From assembly GCF_014635325.1 (NCBI RefSeq), contig NZ_BMCT01000001.1, forward strand, positions 1,517,743 through 1,581,742: a stretch of 64,000 bases of DNA, written 5' to 3'. The stretch is from Azorhizobium oxalatiphilum (GTDB taxonomy: Bacteria; Pseudomonadota; Alphaproteobacteria; Rhizobiales; Xanthobacteraceae). Positions 40,070-49,173 of the stretch are shown one piece after another (positions within the stretch are counted from its first letter, which is position 1; each line of letters starts with the position of its first letter). The notes under the pieces are model-generated. The model worked only from the letters and a program-made list of their open reading frames with translations. It did not search any database and was not told the DNA's origin. The translations under genes and the position numbers were made by a program.

Positions 40070-40369
40070 TTATTCGTCGCGCGGAACACCGAGGCGGTAG
40101 ACGCCGCGGAAGTCGGACGGATCCACCGGCTTGCCCTTGCGATAGATGATGAGCCGGCCCTCCTGCGCGAGGCGCACAGCCACGCGGCGCACGATCGGCA
40201 GCACGCGCTGCCAGCCGTCGCCCGTGGAGAGCGCGCGGGCGGCCTGCGTGGGGTCGATGCTCTTCATCTCCGCGCGGGCGAGCTCAAGGATGGTAGCTTC
40301 CACCTCGGCCTCGGAGGGCAGGGCAGTGGCCTGGGGAGAAGCGTCGGGAATGGGCGTTTGCTCGGTCAT
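40070..40369 (-). CDS. DUF3253 domain protein
   Basis: Small conserved protein of 99 residues without a known function. The pattern ATILELARAEMKSIDPTQAAR, GDGWQRVLPIVRRVAVRL and the end FRGVYRLG match DUF3253, which looks like a winged-helix fold. GAGGG precedes the ATG at 40369. It ends 7 bp from the convergent YdcF gene. Confidence 0.85.
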   Translation of the reverse strand: MTEQTPIPDASPQATALPSEAEVEATILELARAEMKSIDPTQAARALSTGDGWQRVLPIVRRVAVRLAQEGRLIIYRKGKPVDPSDFRGVYRLGVPRDE

Positions 40370-40591
40370 GGCGCCCTCGTGGCATTGGAGCGTTTCAGAT
40401 GCAAGCCGGCCCGGCGTGAGCGGCGCAGTGTGAGCTGCGAGCTTTACGCAAGGCAGCTATGATAGGTTGTGGGCTACGGTCCCGCGTTGGTTGCGTCTAA
40501 TGTCACGTTTCCTTAACTAAAGTGACAAGTCGCTGTGTGCTCCCTCCGGAGCGGCACGCGTGTGTGTCTGAACAGGGTCCATCGTCTCATC

Positions 40592-40717
40592 ATGAGCGCA
40601 TCGAACGGACGGTCGTGCTGGTGCTTCGCGCGCCTCGCACTGACGGCTTTTGGGCTGGGTATCGCAATCGTCTACGTATTCGGCGGGTTTGATCTCCAGA
40701 CCATCGCCATGCGCTGA
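40592..40717 (+). CDS. Possible 41-residue single-pass membrane protein
   Basis: MSASNGRSCWCFARLALTAF then a hydrophobic stretch ending YVFGG, giving one membrane helix. A GTG at 40535 would extend it to 60 residues. No ribosome site stands out, so it may not be translated. The rest of the 415-bp gap 40370-40784 holds an imperfect inverted repeat TGTCAC...GTGACA at 40501-40527 and otherwise nothing I can name. Confidence 0.3.
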   Translation: MSASNGRSCWCFARLALTAFGLGIAIVYVFGGFDLQTIAMR

Positions 40718-40784
40718 ACCGATCAGGAAGGATTAGGATATCCTCCGCAAGGCGCCGGATATCCGGCCATCGGGGGAGAGCCGC

Positions 40785-41459
40785 ATGTCCTTCACGCTGA
40801 TCATCGGCAACAAGACATATTCCTCCTGGTCGCTGCGTCCCTGGCTGGCTTTGTCCGCCGCCGGCGTGCCCTTCCAGGAGAAGCTGCTGCCGCTGGGCTC
40901 GGACATGTTCCGGGAGACCTTGGCCGAGTTCGGCACCTCGGGCCGCGTCCCTCTGCTACTGGATGGCGAGGTGAAGGTCTGGGAGAGCCTTGCCATCATC
41001 GATCATGTGGCCGAGCGCCATCCCGACCGGCCCATCTGGCCGCAGGATCCTGCCGCTCGGGGCATGGCGCGGTCCATCGCGGCGGAAATGCATGCGGGCT
41101 TCCAGGCGCTGCGCAACGAACTGCCCATGAACCTTGCCCGCCCGCCGGAGACGCGCGCGATCACCAGCAAGGCGGCGGCGGATGTCAGTCGCATCCTGTC
41201 CATCTTCGTCGAAGCGCGGCGCCGGTTCGGTGCCGATGGCCCGTTCCTGTTCGGCCGTTTCTGCGCAGCGGATGCCATGTTCGCACCAGTCGCCACGCGC
41301 CTCGCCACCTATATGGTTCCCCTCGATCCCATAAGCGAATCCTATGTGCAGGCGATCCTCGCCCAGCCGGATTTCGTGCGCTGGCGCGAGGCCGCGCTGA
41401 AGGAAGAGTGGGTGGTGGCCGAGGACGAGGTGGACTGGCCGGAGGTCAAGCGCTTCTGA
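40785..41459 (+). CDS. Glutathione S-transferase family protein
   Basis: Predicted thioredoxin-fold GST of 224 residues. N-domain KTYSSWSLRPWLALSAAG places a serine where the glutathione-activating residue would be, and FGTSGRVPLLLDGE and ESLAIIDHVAERHP mark the glutathione site. The C-domain is helical. Substrate unknown. A single gene, 47 bp before the DUF1489 gene. Confidence 0.88.
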   Translation: MSFTLIIGNKTYSSWSLRPWLALSAAGVPFQEKLLPLGSDMFRETLAEFGTSGRVPLLLDGEVKVWESLAIIDHVAERHPDRPIWPQDPAARGMARSIAAEMHAGFQALRNELPMNLARPPETRAITSKAAADVSRILSIFVEARRRFGADGPFLFGRFCAADAMFAPVATRLATYMVPLDPISESYVQAILAQPDFVRWREAALKEEWVVAEDEVDWPEVKRF

Positions 41460-41506
41460 TCACCGCCGCTTCCGCTTAAGTCCCATCCCCCCGATCGAGT
41501 CGCCTC

Positions 41507-41950
41507 ATGACCACCCCGTTGCATCTCCTGAAACTCTGCGTTGGCGCCACCTCCGTGGCGGATCTGGAAGAGTGGATCGAACTACGCCTCGCGCAACGCA
41601 AGGCCGCCCGCGAGCCCGTCGAGCAATGGCACACCACGCGCATGGTGCCGACGCGGGTGGACGAACTGATCAACGGCGGTTCGCTCTATTGGGTGATCAA
41701 GGGCGAGATTCTGTGCCGGCAGACGCTGGTGGATGTGCGCCCGTTCACGGACGGGGAGGGCATCCGCCGCTGCCACCTCGTGCTGGACCCTGAGGTGATC
41801 AAGGTTTCGCCTCGCCCCTCGCGACCGTTTCAGGGCTGGCGCTATCTGAAGGACAAGGAGAAGCCTGCGGATCTCAATGCGGGCAGAGGGGGCGGCGAGG
41901 CGCTGCCCGAGGAGATGCAGCGGGAATTGCGTGCGCTCGGCCTGATGTGA
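41507..41950 (+). CDS. DUF1489 family protein
   Basis: Conserved alphaproteobacterial protein of 147 residues, function unknown. LHLLKLCVGATSVADLEEW and HTTRMVPTRVDELINGGSLYW are the family hallmarks, with the later ILCRQTLVDVRPFTDGEGI. It is followed by a strong terminator, so it may share a transcript with the GST gene before it. Confidence 0.9.
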   Translation: MTTPLHLLKLCVGATSVADLEEWIELRLAQRKAAREPVEQWHTTRMVPTRVDELINGGSLYWVIKGEILCRQTLVDVRPFTDGEGIRRCHLVLDPEVIKVSPRPSRPFQGWRYLKDKEKPADLNAGRGGGEALPEEMQRELRALGLM

Positions 41951-41987
41951 GGCGCTGAACGCGCGAAAGGTGATTTCGAAAATTCAG

Positions 41988-42016
41988 AAGGGCCCCACGC
42001 AGAACGTGGGGCCCTT
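41988..42016 (+). terminator. Strong stem-loop terminator after DUF1489 gene
   Basis: AAGGGCCCCACG and CGTGGGGCCCTT, 12 bp, around CAGAA; T-run is short (TTCC). 37 bp after the stop. Confidence 0.8.
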
Positions 42017-42326
42017 CCTCATTCGCGGCCAGCCTGGGGGGGAGTTAACCGGCCTGCGAATTCCAGCAAGGCCACACATCCGACCCGTTCAGCCGTATAT
42101 GCCCACCTGCGCATCCTTATGCATCCTATACGTGCGGGGCTACCGCCCGGATCATATGCGCAATGAACAATCTCCAGCCGCCAAGGTTCCCGTGCAACCG
42201 CATCTTACCGCCTTATAGGTGGCGTTGGGGCCCTTGTCATTGGCGGTAGAGGTAATATTTGGTTCTCCAGAAAGATTGCGACCCGTAAAACCTGATCTCA
42301 GGGTTGTGCTGGTCGCGGGGTCGGTT
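42017..42326. other. 310-bp gap without a recognised gene
   Basis: Less GC-rich than its flanks and with no convincing frame. It contains ATGCATCCTATACG-like AT-rich stretches and TAATATTTGG at about 42251-42260. It could be an untranslated RNA or a worn gene fragment, but nothing supports either. Confidence 0.3.
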
Positions 42327-43169
42327 TCACCCGGCGTCAGTCACGACCGGCTTGCCGCTCGAGCCCCATTCCGTCCAGGAGCCATCATACAGGGCGAGGG
42401 GCGTCTTGCCGATGCTCTCCAGTGCCACCCAGAGAATGGCAGCTGTGACGCCGGATCCACAAGAGGTGATGACCGGGCGATCCAGATCGACGCCAGAGGT
42501 GTCCAGCGCTGCCCGCAGTTCGTTCTCCGGGATGATCGCGCCGCTGCGCACCACCTTGGAGGACGGCAGGTTGAGGGCGCCGGGCATGTGGCCCGAGGGA
42601 ATGCCGGGGCGCAGCTCCGGCACGCTGCCGGAGAAGCGGTCGTTCGGGCGGGCATCGAGCACCTGCGCCGAACGGTCGGCCAGCGTCTGCTCCACGCGGC
42701 CGATGTCCGCGACCATGGCGGCATTCAGCGTGGCCTTGAAGGACGCGGGGGCGGGGCTGGCTGCGCCGGCTTCAGTCGGGCGCCCTTCGGCGATCCATGC
42801 AGGCAGGCCGCCTTCCAGCAGCAGCACGTCGCTGGCACCGAACACCTTGAAGGTCCACCACACGCGCGGGGCCGAGAACAGGCCGGCACCGTCATAGACC
42901 ACGATGCGCTTGCTCTCCGAAATGCCGAGCGCGCCGACCGCCGCCGCGAAGGCCTCGGCGCTCGGGAGCATGTGGGGCAGGTCGGTGTTCGGGTCCGAGA
43001 TGCCGTCGAGATCGAAGAAGACCGCGCCGGGAACATGCCGCTCCAGATACTCCGCCTTCCCGTTGCGGCCTGCCGCCGGGAGATACCAGGAGGCATCCAC
43101 CACCACGAGGTCCGGCTGCCCCAGTTGCCCGGCCAGCCATTCGGTGGAGACGAAGAGGGGAGCAGTCAT
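42327..43169 (-). CDS. sseA: 3-mercaptopyruvate sulfurtransferase
   Basis: Two-domain rhodanese-like enzyme of 280 residues from ATG 43169 (MTAPLFVSTEWLAGQL). The active loop CGSGVT starts at Cys237, the CG[SP]G[VT]T type of mercaptopyruvate sulfurtransferases rather than thiosulfate ones. N-domain WYLPAAGRNGKAEYLERHVPG, here given only in part, shows the family pattern. It lies 41 bp downstream of a cysteine synthase on the same strand; both act on sulfur amino acids, so a shared transcript makes sense. Confidence 0.93.
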   Translation of the reverse strand: MTAPLFVSTEWLAGQLGQPDLVVVDASWYLPAAGRNGKAEYLERHVPGAVFFDLDGISDPNTDLPHMLPSAEAFAAAVGALGISESKRIVVYDGAGLFSAPRVWWTFKVFGASDVLLLEGGLPAWIAEGRPTEAGAASPAPASFKATLNAAMVADIGRVEQTLADRSAQVLDARPNDRFSGSVPELRPGIPSGHMPGALNLPSSKVVRSGAIIPENELRAALDTSGVDLDRPVITSCGSGVTAAILWVALESIGKTPLALYDGSWTEWGSSGKPVVTDAG

Positions 43170-43210
43170 GACGCAGCCTTCACACAGTGCAGGAGATCGG
43201 GGAGGGGAAC

Positions 43211-44242
43211 TCAGACGAGAACGTTGGGCACATCCGCCTTGGCTTCCAGCCATGCCGGCACCGGCAGGGCCTTGGAGCGCAGGAATTCCGGATTGAACAG
43301 CTTGGACTGGTAGCGTGTGCCGTAGTCGCACAGGATGGTTACGATGGTATGGCCGGGGCCGAGCTTGCGCGCCAGTCGGATGGCGCCGGCCACATTGATG
43401 CCGGACGAGCCGCCGAGGCACAGGCCCTCGTGCTCCAGCAGGTCGAACACGATCGGCACGGCTTCCTCGTCGGGAATCTGGAAGGCGTGGTCCACGGGCG
43501 CGCCCTCAAGGTTCGCCGTGATGCGGCCCTGCCCGATGCCCTCGGTGATGGAGGAGCCTTCGGCGTGCAGTTCGCCGGTGGTGTAATAGGAATAGAGCGC
43601 GGCGCCCAAGGGGTCGGCCAGCGCGATCTGGACGTCCTTGTTGCGCTCCTTCAGCGCGATGCCGACGCCGGCAAAGGTGCCGCCGGTACCCACCGCGCTC
43701 ACGAAGCCATCCACCTTGCCGTCGGTCTGGTCCCAGATCTCCGGGGCGGTGGTGTCCATATGGGCCTGCCGGTTGGCCACATTGTCGAACTGGTTGGCCC
43801 AGATGGCGCCATGGGTGGCGGTCTTGGCGATGGCCTCGGCGAGGCGGCCGGAGACCTTCACGTAGTTGTTCTCGTTGGAATAGGCCACGGCCGGCACCTC
43901 CACCAGCGTGGCGCCGGCGAGCCGCAGCATGTCCTTCTTTTCCTGGGACTGGGTCTCGGGAATGACGATGACGGTCTTGAAGCCGAAGGGCGCGGCCACC
44001 AGTGCGAGGCCGATGCCGGTGTTGCCGGCGGTGCCTTCCACGATGATGCCGCCTGGCTCGATCTGCTTCTTCGCGATGGCATCCTGAATGATGCCGAGCG
44101 CCGCCCGATCCTTCACCGACTGGCCGGGATTCATGAACTCGGCCTTGCCCAGAATGGTGCAGCCAGTGAGTTCGGAAGCCTTCTTCAGTTTGATGAGCGG
44201 GGTGTGTCCAATGGAATCTACGAGCCCGTCACGGAAATTCAT
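43211..44242 (-). CDS. cysK: Cysteine synthase (O-acetylserine sulfhydrylase, CysK family)
   Basis: PLP enzyme that joins sulfide to O-acetylserine. ATG 44242 (MNFRDGLVDSIGHTPLIKL) gives 343 residues; a GTG at 44257 is in frame too. PLP Lys44 lies in NPGQSVKDRAAL. EGTAGNTGIGLALV and the phosphate loop GTGGTFAGVG are present. A C-terminal extension (ILCDYGTRYQSKLFNPEFL) marks the long subgroup found in Hyphomicrobiales. It is upstream of sseA. Confidence 0.93.
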   Translation of the reverse strand: MNFRDGLVDSIGHTPLIKLKKASELTGCTILGKAEFMNPGQSVKDRAALGIIQDAIAKKQIEPGGIIVEGTAGNTGIGLALVAAPFGFKTVIVIPETQSQEKKDMLRLAGATLVEVPAVAYSNENNYVKVSGRLAEAIAKTATHGAIWANQFDNVANRQAHMDTTAPEIWDQTDGKVDGFVSAVGTGGTFAGVGIALKERNKDVQIALADPLGAALYSYYTTGELHAEGSSITEGIGQGRITANLEGAPVDHAFQIPDEEAVPIVFDLLEHEGLCLGGSSGINVAGAIRLARKLGPGHTIVTILCDYGTRYQSKLFNPEFLRSKALPVPAWLEAKADVPNVLV

Positions 44243-44316
44243 GGAAAACCACCCCACTGTTCGGGTGACAAACTAACCAACGGGCGATGCGGCGGCAACA
44301 GCAGAGCTGAGCCAGC

Positions 44317-45777
44317 TCAGCCGGCCGCGCGCGTGTCCTTGCGGGTGTGCTCGAAAGCGCGCAGGGCGCGATCCCGCGCTGCCGCGTGATCGACGATGGG
44401 GCGGGGATAGGTAATGCCGAGCCGCACGCCTGCCTGCGCCAGTTCGAGCCCGCCCGCTTCCCACGGCTTGTGGATGAGGTTGCGGGGCAGATGGGCCAGT
44501 TCCGGCACATAGGTGCGCACATAGTCGCCCTTAGGGTCGAACTTTTCGCCCTGGAGCACCGGATTGAATATGCGGAAGTAGGGGGCGGCGTCTGCGCCGG
44601 AACCCGCCACCCATTGCCAACTGGCCGGATTGTTGGCGGGGTCCGCATCCACCAGCGTGTCCCAGAACCAGCTTTCGCCCTCCGTCCAGTGCAGCAGCAG
44701 GTGCTTGCAGAGGAAGGAGGCGACGATCATGCGCACCCGGTTGTGCATCCAGCCGGTCTGCCAAAGCTGGCGCATGCCGGCGTCCACGATGGGGTAGCCG
44801 GTCAGGCCGCGCCGCCATGCCTTCAGATCGCCGGAGCATTCCCGCCACGGGAAGGCATCGAAATTGGCTTGCAGGTTGCGCCGGGCGAGATCCGGCACGG
44901 CATGCAGGAGGTGGTACGAGAATTCCCGCCAGTAGAGCTCGGATTCGAACTTGCGCGCGTCCGCCATGGGTGCGGTTCCGGCCTCGCCCGCATGCAGCAC
45001 GGCGGCGAGCGCCTGGCGAGGCGAAATCTCGCCGAACCGCAAATAGGGCGAAAGGCGGGAGACATGGATCTGGTCCGGCCGATCGCGCCCTTCTGCATAG
45101 CCCGACAGACCGCCGTCAATGAAATCGGACATCACCTCATGCGCGGCCGCCTCGCCGGGCTTCCAGCTCTCGCGCAGGCCGCCGGCCCAGTCCGGTTTTG
45201 AGGGTTCCAACTGCCAGCTGTCGAGATCCTCGCTCTCCAGCCGGGTCTTGAGACCGGTGAGGGAAGGCGCGCGCTGCGGCAGGGGCGCGGGCCGGTCGCG
45301 GAGGGCAGAGCGCTGGAAGGCCGAGAAGGTGCGTGGCATGCCGCCGGCCTGTGTCCGCACGCTGCCCGGCTGGTGCAGGAGCTGGCCGAGATGCCGCTCC
45401 ACGGCACAGCCCTGTTTTTCGAGCAGGGCCTCGACCTCGTCGTCGACGCGCGCTTCGGCCCGGCCGGCGCGACGGTTGAAGGCGACCACTTCACAGCCGG
45501 CCGCCCTCGCCACCTCGGGCACCACCCGCGCAGCCGGCCCTTGCCGCAGCACGAGCTGGACCTTCGATCTCGCCAGCGCCGCACCGAGGGCGCGCAGGGA
45601 TCCGGCCAGCCACCAGCGGGCTGCACCGCCCATGTCGCGCAGGCCGGCGCTGTCCTCGTCCAGCACATAGAGCGCAATCACCGGCCTGCCGCCCTGGGCG
45701 GCAGCGGTGAGGGCGGGATTGTCAGACAGGCGAAGATCGTCGCGGAACCACATGAGGGCAGGGGTGGTGTCGGTCAT
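44317..45777 (-). CDS. phrB: Deoxyribodipyrimidine photolyase (cryptochrome/photolyase family)
   Basis: Light-driven repair of pyrimidine dimers with FAD. The 486 residues start with the antenna domain (LMWFRDDLRLSDNPAL) and end with the FAD domain, with FGEISPRQ, WREFSYHLL, GYPIVDAGMRQLWQTGWMHN and the pattern DADPANNPASWQW. GGAGG lies 6 nt before ATG 45777. Class I CPD photolyase is the best call. Confidence 0.94.
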   Translation of the reverse strand: MTDTTPALMWFRDDLRLSDNPALTAAAQGGRPVIALYVLDEDSAGLRDMGGAARWWLAGSLRALGAALARSKVQLVLRQGPAARVVPEVARAAGCEVVAFNRRAGRAEARVDDEVEALLEKQGCAVERHLGQLLHQPGSVRTQAGGMPRTFSAFQRSALRDRPAPLPQRAPSLTGLKTRLESEDLDSWQLEPSKPDWAGGLRESWKPGEAAAHEVMSDFIDGGLSGYAEGRDRPDQIHVSRLSPYLRFGEISPRQALAAVLHAGEAGTAPMADARKFESELYWREFSYHLLHAVPDLARRNLQANFDAFPWRECSGDLKAWRRGLTGYPIVDAGMRQLWQTGWMHNRVRMIVASFLCKHLLLHWTEGESWFWDTLVDADPANNPASWQWVAGSGADAAPYFRIFNPVLQGEKFDPKGDYVRTYVPELAHLPRNLIHKPWEAGGLELAQAGVRLGITYPRPIVDHAAARDRALRAFEHTRKDTRAAG

Positions 45778-45888
45778 AAGCGTCCTCCCTGCGGCACCGC
45801 CAGGGGCGGGCTCCTGCTACATGGGGTGTCAGGTCATCATACGCTCGCGACGTGATCCGGGTCACGCCGCGCCGTGTCGCGGTGGCTG

Positions 45889-46386
45889 TTACCGGGATGC
45901 AGCTTCATCCGGTAATGGGGCGGATTCGTCCTTCGTGCTCTTGCCTGCGGCTTTCTTCCGGCGCGGAGCCGGCTCTGCAAAGGCAACCACCATGATGGTG
46001 GACAGCACCACGAAGGTGCCGCCGATGCCGCCGAGAATGAGCGTGGTGCCCCAGAGTTCCCAGAAGGTGGTGATCACCGCATCCTGCGGGTCGTCCCGCA
46101 GATAGGCGACGGGGACGACCTCGCCGCGCGAGAAGCGGGCGGGGCGGGAGCGCCATTTCGTGGTGAAGACGATCTCCCGGCCCTCGGCGGTCTCGAACCG
46201 CACCACGGGGCTGTAGAGATAGCAATTGCGGCAATCGGAATCGCGAAAGCGCTCCAGGCGCAGCACCACGCCGGGGGCGCTTTCCGCATCGATCAGGAAG
46301 GCATTCTTGTGCCATGTCACCGCGCCGCCGATCGCAAGGACGATGACGCCAATCGACGCAAACATCATCGGGAAAAGACGATCCAT
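45889..46386 (-). CDS. DUF3592 membrane protein with periplasmic CxxC
   Basis: 165 residues from ATG 46386. Membrane segments flank a middle domain (FASIGVIVLAIGGAVTW and TTLILGGIGGTFVVLSTIM). The middle part has ERFRDSDCRNCYLYSP, with a CxxC pair, and FTTKWRSRPARF, the DUF3592 pattern. The tail is charged. Function unknown. The same frame is open up to the tRNA-Asn gene, but the residues there are not protein-like. Confidence 0.75.
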   Translation of the reverse strand: MDRLFPMMFASIGVIVLAIGGAVTWHKNAFLIDAESAPGVVLRLERFRDSDCRNCYLYSPVVRFETAEGREIVFTTKWRSRPARFSRGEVVPVAYLRDDPQDAVITTFWELWGTTLILGGIGGTFVVLSTIMVVAFAEPAPRRKKAAGKSTKDESAPLPDEAASR

Positions 46387-46585
46387 GGGGCACGTACTCC
46401 CGGTGGGGCTGGGACAAGGGTATGTGCGCCGCAGCGTCACGGAAGGGGAGGGCCGGAAGCAGGGCCGGCACGAAGCAGCGCTCAAGCTAACGCTCGACGG
46501 GGCCATTCCGTTGCGTCGCAAGGAGAATTTTATGAATGGGGTAAGGGAGGGCCAGCGAACGGTTGGCGTGCCATGCCCAGAATCG

Positions 46586-46620
46586 AAAAGGGACCGAGCT
46601 TCTTCAAGCTCGATCCCTTC
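46586..46620 (-). terminator. Terminator of tRNA-Asn
   Basis: On the minus strand, AAGGGA-CGAGCTT type arms of 13 bp with one mismatch around a 4-nt loop, then CCCTTTTCG. It starts 6 bp past the tRNA CCA end. Confidence 0.85.
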
Positions 46621-46625
46621 GAATG

Positions 46626-46700
46626 TGGCTCCCCGGGCCGGATTCGAACCAGCGACCAACCGGTTAACAGCCGGTTGCTCTACCACTGAGCTACCGGGGA
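46626..46700 (-). tRNA. tRNA-Asn (anticodon GTT)
   Basis: Minus strand acceptor TCCCCGG pairs with CCGGGGA, discriminator G, encoded CCA. Anticodon stem CCGGC... with loop CTGTTAACC gives GTT, and T-arm GGTTCGAATCC is present. 75 nt. Confidence 0.96.
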
Positions 46701-46847
46701 ACGGGTGTCTCTCAACCCGAGGCCGGCGATATAGCAACCGGTTGGCGGCTTGTGAAGCCGGACAATCAGGATTTCTCGATTGTTCGCACCAAGTCGGTGG
46801 ATATCTCTCGGAAATCCAGTCTTGCCATGGGGCCCGTATGTGGCCCG

Positions 46848-48674
46848 TCAGGCGCTCAGCAGGGCTTCTCCCTGAGGTTCGGCCCCCGCCTCGCCCTCAT
46901 GGGCGAACTGAATCTGGTAGAAATTGTAATAGCGGCCACGCCGCGCCATCAGTTCGTCGTGGCGCCCGCTCTCCAGAATGCGGCCCTGTTCCACCACGCA
47001 GATCTTGTCTGCCCGCACCACGGTCTGCAGACGGTGCGCGATGACGATGGTGGTGCGGCTGGACTGCAGTTTCTGCAGCGCCTTCTGCACCTCCGCCTCC
47101 GACTCGCTGTCCAGCGCGGCGGTGGCCTCGTCGAGGAGGAGGATGGGGGCGTTCTTCAGGAAGGCGCGGGCGATGGCGATACGCTGGCGCTGGCCGCCGG
47201 AGAGCTGGGCGCCGTGTTCGCCCACCGGCGTGTCATAGCCCTGCTCGAAGCCCATGATGAAGTCATGCGCATAGGCGGCCTTCGCTGCAGCGACGATCTC
47301 CTCCTCGGTCGCGCCCTCGCGGCCGAAGCCGATGTTCTCCCGCACGGAGCCGGAGAACAGATACACGTCCTGACTCACCAGCGCCGTATGGGTGCGCACG
47401 GACTGGCGGTTGAACGCCGTCACGTCGTGGCCGTCGATGGCAACCGTGCCGGCGGAGGGCGTGAAGAAGCGTTCGATAAGGCTGATGACGGTGCTCTTGC
47501 CGCCGCCCGAGGGGCCGACCAGCGCCGTGGTCTGGCCGGGCTCGGCAACGAAATCGAAGCCGCGCAAAACCTTTTCGTTGTCGCGATAGCCGAACTCCAC
47601 CTGATCGAAGGTCACGCGGCCGGGGCCGGCGGGGAGATCGGGGAGGGTCTTCTCCTCGGCTTCCGGCGCCCGCATGTCGAGCAGCTCGAACAGCATGTGC
47701 GCGCCGATCACGTGAGCCGCGAGGTCCACGTTGAAGCGGGCGAGACGCTTGGCCGGCTCATAGGCCAGCAGCAGAGCGGTGAGCACGGAGAAGAACTCGC
47801 CAGGGCTCTTGCCGGCGAACATCACGTTGTAGCCGGCATAGAGGATGACGCCGCCGATGGCGAAGCCGCCCAGCGTCTCCATGAGCGGGCTGGACTTGGC
47901 CTGGGTACGCACCAGCTTGTTCGCCGCGCGCTCCACGTCGTCGATGTAGGTGTGCACCCGCACCCGCATGGTGTCTTCCAGCGTGTAGGCCTTCACCGTG
48001 CGCATGCCCTGAATCACCTCCAGCGAGATGGCCGAGAGCTTGATGCCGCTGGCGAATTCCTTGCGGAAGATGTTCTTCGCCTTCTTGATCAACTTGCGGG
48101 TGCCGATCACCGCCGCCGGCATCAGCACCAGCGCCACGAGGGCCAGCATGGGATCCTGAATGACCGCCACCATCACAAGGACGACGAGGGACAGAAGGTC
48201 GCGGCCAATGGAGGTGATGACGAGGTTAAGGGCGTCGCGGGCGGCATTGGCGCCGGCCTGCAGGCGCATGGAAATCTCGGCGGTGTGCCGGATGGCGTAG
48301 AAGGAGACCTCCTGCCCGAGCAGGTGATCGAAGGCCTTCTTCTGATTATCGGCCACGATGCGGTTGCCGACGCGGGCCATGGTGATGTTCTGGCCGTAGG
48401 CAGAGGCGCCCTTGATGACGGAGAGGGCCATGACGCCCAGCGCCACGCCCCAGACGCCCCAGAAGGTCGGATGCACGAAGATGGAATTCACCGCATCGCG
48501 CATCAGCCAGGCCATGCCGCCGGTGGAAAGCGCCATGAAGCCCATGAAGGCAAAGGCCGTGGCATAACCCTTCCAATGCTTGACGCCGTCCGCGAGGAAC
48601 AGGCGTTGAAGGACGCGGAAGCTCTCGTCCTTGGCCAAGGACGCGCGCAGGCGCTCCAACGGTCCGAAGCTCAT
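46848..48674 (-). CDS. ABC exporter, fused permease-ATPase (MsbA-like)
   Basis: 608 residues from ATG 48674, GGAG 8 nt before. The N-terminal half has six membrane segments; the C-terminal ATPase has GPSGGGKST (Walker A), LSGGQRQRIAIARA (signature) and LLLDEATAALD (Walker B). It resembles the MsbA/lipid-A flippase branch and exopolysaccharide-type exporters; the substrate is not set by sequence. A half-transporter that should act as a homodimer. It is flanked by tRNA genes, with no partner gene. Confidence 0.9.
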   Translation of the reverse strand: MSFGPLERLRASLAKDESFRVLQRLFLADGVKHWKGYATAFAFMGFMALSTGGMAWLMRDAVNSIFVHPTFWGVWGVALGVMALSVIKGASAYGQNITMARVGNRIVADNQKKAFDHLLGQEVSFYAIRHTAEISMRLQAGANAARDALNLVITSIGRDLLSLVVLVMVAVIQDPMLALVALVLMPAAVIGTRKLIKKAKNIFRKEFASGIKLSAISLEVIQGMRTVKAYTLEDTMRVRVHTYIDDVERAANKLVRTQAKSSPLMETLGGFAIGGVILYAGYNVMFAGKSPGEFFSVLTALLLAYEPAKRLARFNVDLAAHVIGAHMLFELLDMRAPEAEEKTLPDLPAGPGRVTFDQVEFGYRDNEKVLRGFDFVAEPGQTTALVGPSGGGKSTVISLIERFFTPSAGTVAIDGHDVTAFNRQSVRTHTALVSQDVYLFSGSVRENIGFGREGATEEEIVAAAKAAYAHDFIMGFEQGYDTPVGEHGAQLSGGQRQRIAIARAFLKNAPILLLDEATAALDSESEAEVQKALQKLQSSRTTIVIAHRLQTVVRADKICVVEQGRILESGRHDELMARRGRYYNFYQIQFAHEGEAGAEPQGEALLSA

Positions 48675-48894
48675 GAATATCTCCAGGCGCGGGCTTTCGC
48701 GCGCCGATCCATCAACCGCCAACCCGGCGGCAAGTCAATTGTCGCGGCAACCGCTGTCGCGAGCAGTCATCCCGCGCGGCCGGTTCCCGGCACGGCGCAG
48801 CGCCCCGGGGCAGTGGATCTTCCGATATGGGAAAGATGCAGACCCGTGGGCCGTTGGAGCGATGGGCGCGGAAAGCACGCGGCGGATCGCTGAC

Positions 48895-48968
48895 TGGAGG
48901 CCACGCCCGGAATCGAACCGGGGTGCAAGGATTTGCAGTCCTCTGCGTAACCACTCCGCCACGTGGCC
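48895..48968 (-). tRNA. tRNA-Cys (anticodon GCA)
   Basis: Minus strand acceptor GGCCACG pairs with CGTGGCC, discriminator T as is usual for tRNA-Cys, encoded CCA. Anticodon loop CTGCAAA gives GCA, and T-arm CGGTTCGATTCCG is present. 74 nt. Confidence 0.96.
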
Positions 48969-49173
48969 TCACCGAGCGGCTACCTAAAGCACCCGGCGTC
49001 CGGGGGCAAGAGGGTGATGGCCGAAGCCTGTGCGGGGCTGGGGATGGCGCTGCCGTCTTAACCTTCAGCGCGCAGCCGCCGCACGGGAAGCGCTGACGCC
49101 GCCTTGCAAAAATGGCGGCGGTGTGGCTCTTGAGAGGAAGTATAAGGCCCGCTGGACGTGCCGGAGGACTGTG

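Noticed and set aside
46752-48893. Plus-strand frame of 713 codons opposite the ABC exporter and through a tRNA flank
   Set aside because: The exporter on the minus strand has all ABC motifs; the plus frame has none and is His/Gln/Ala-rich.
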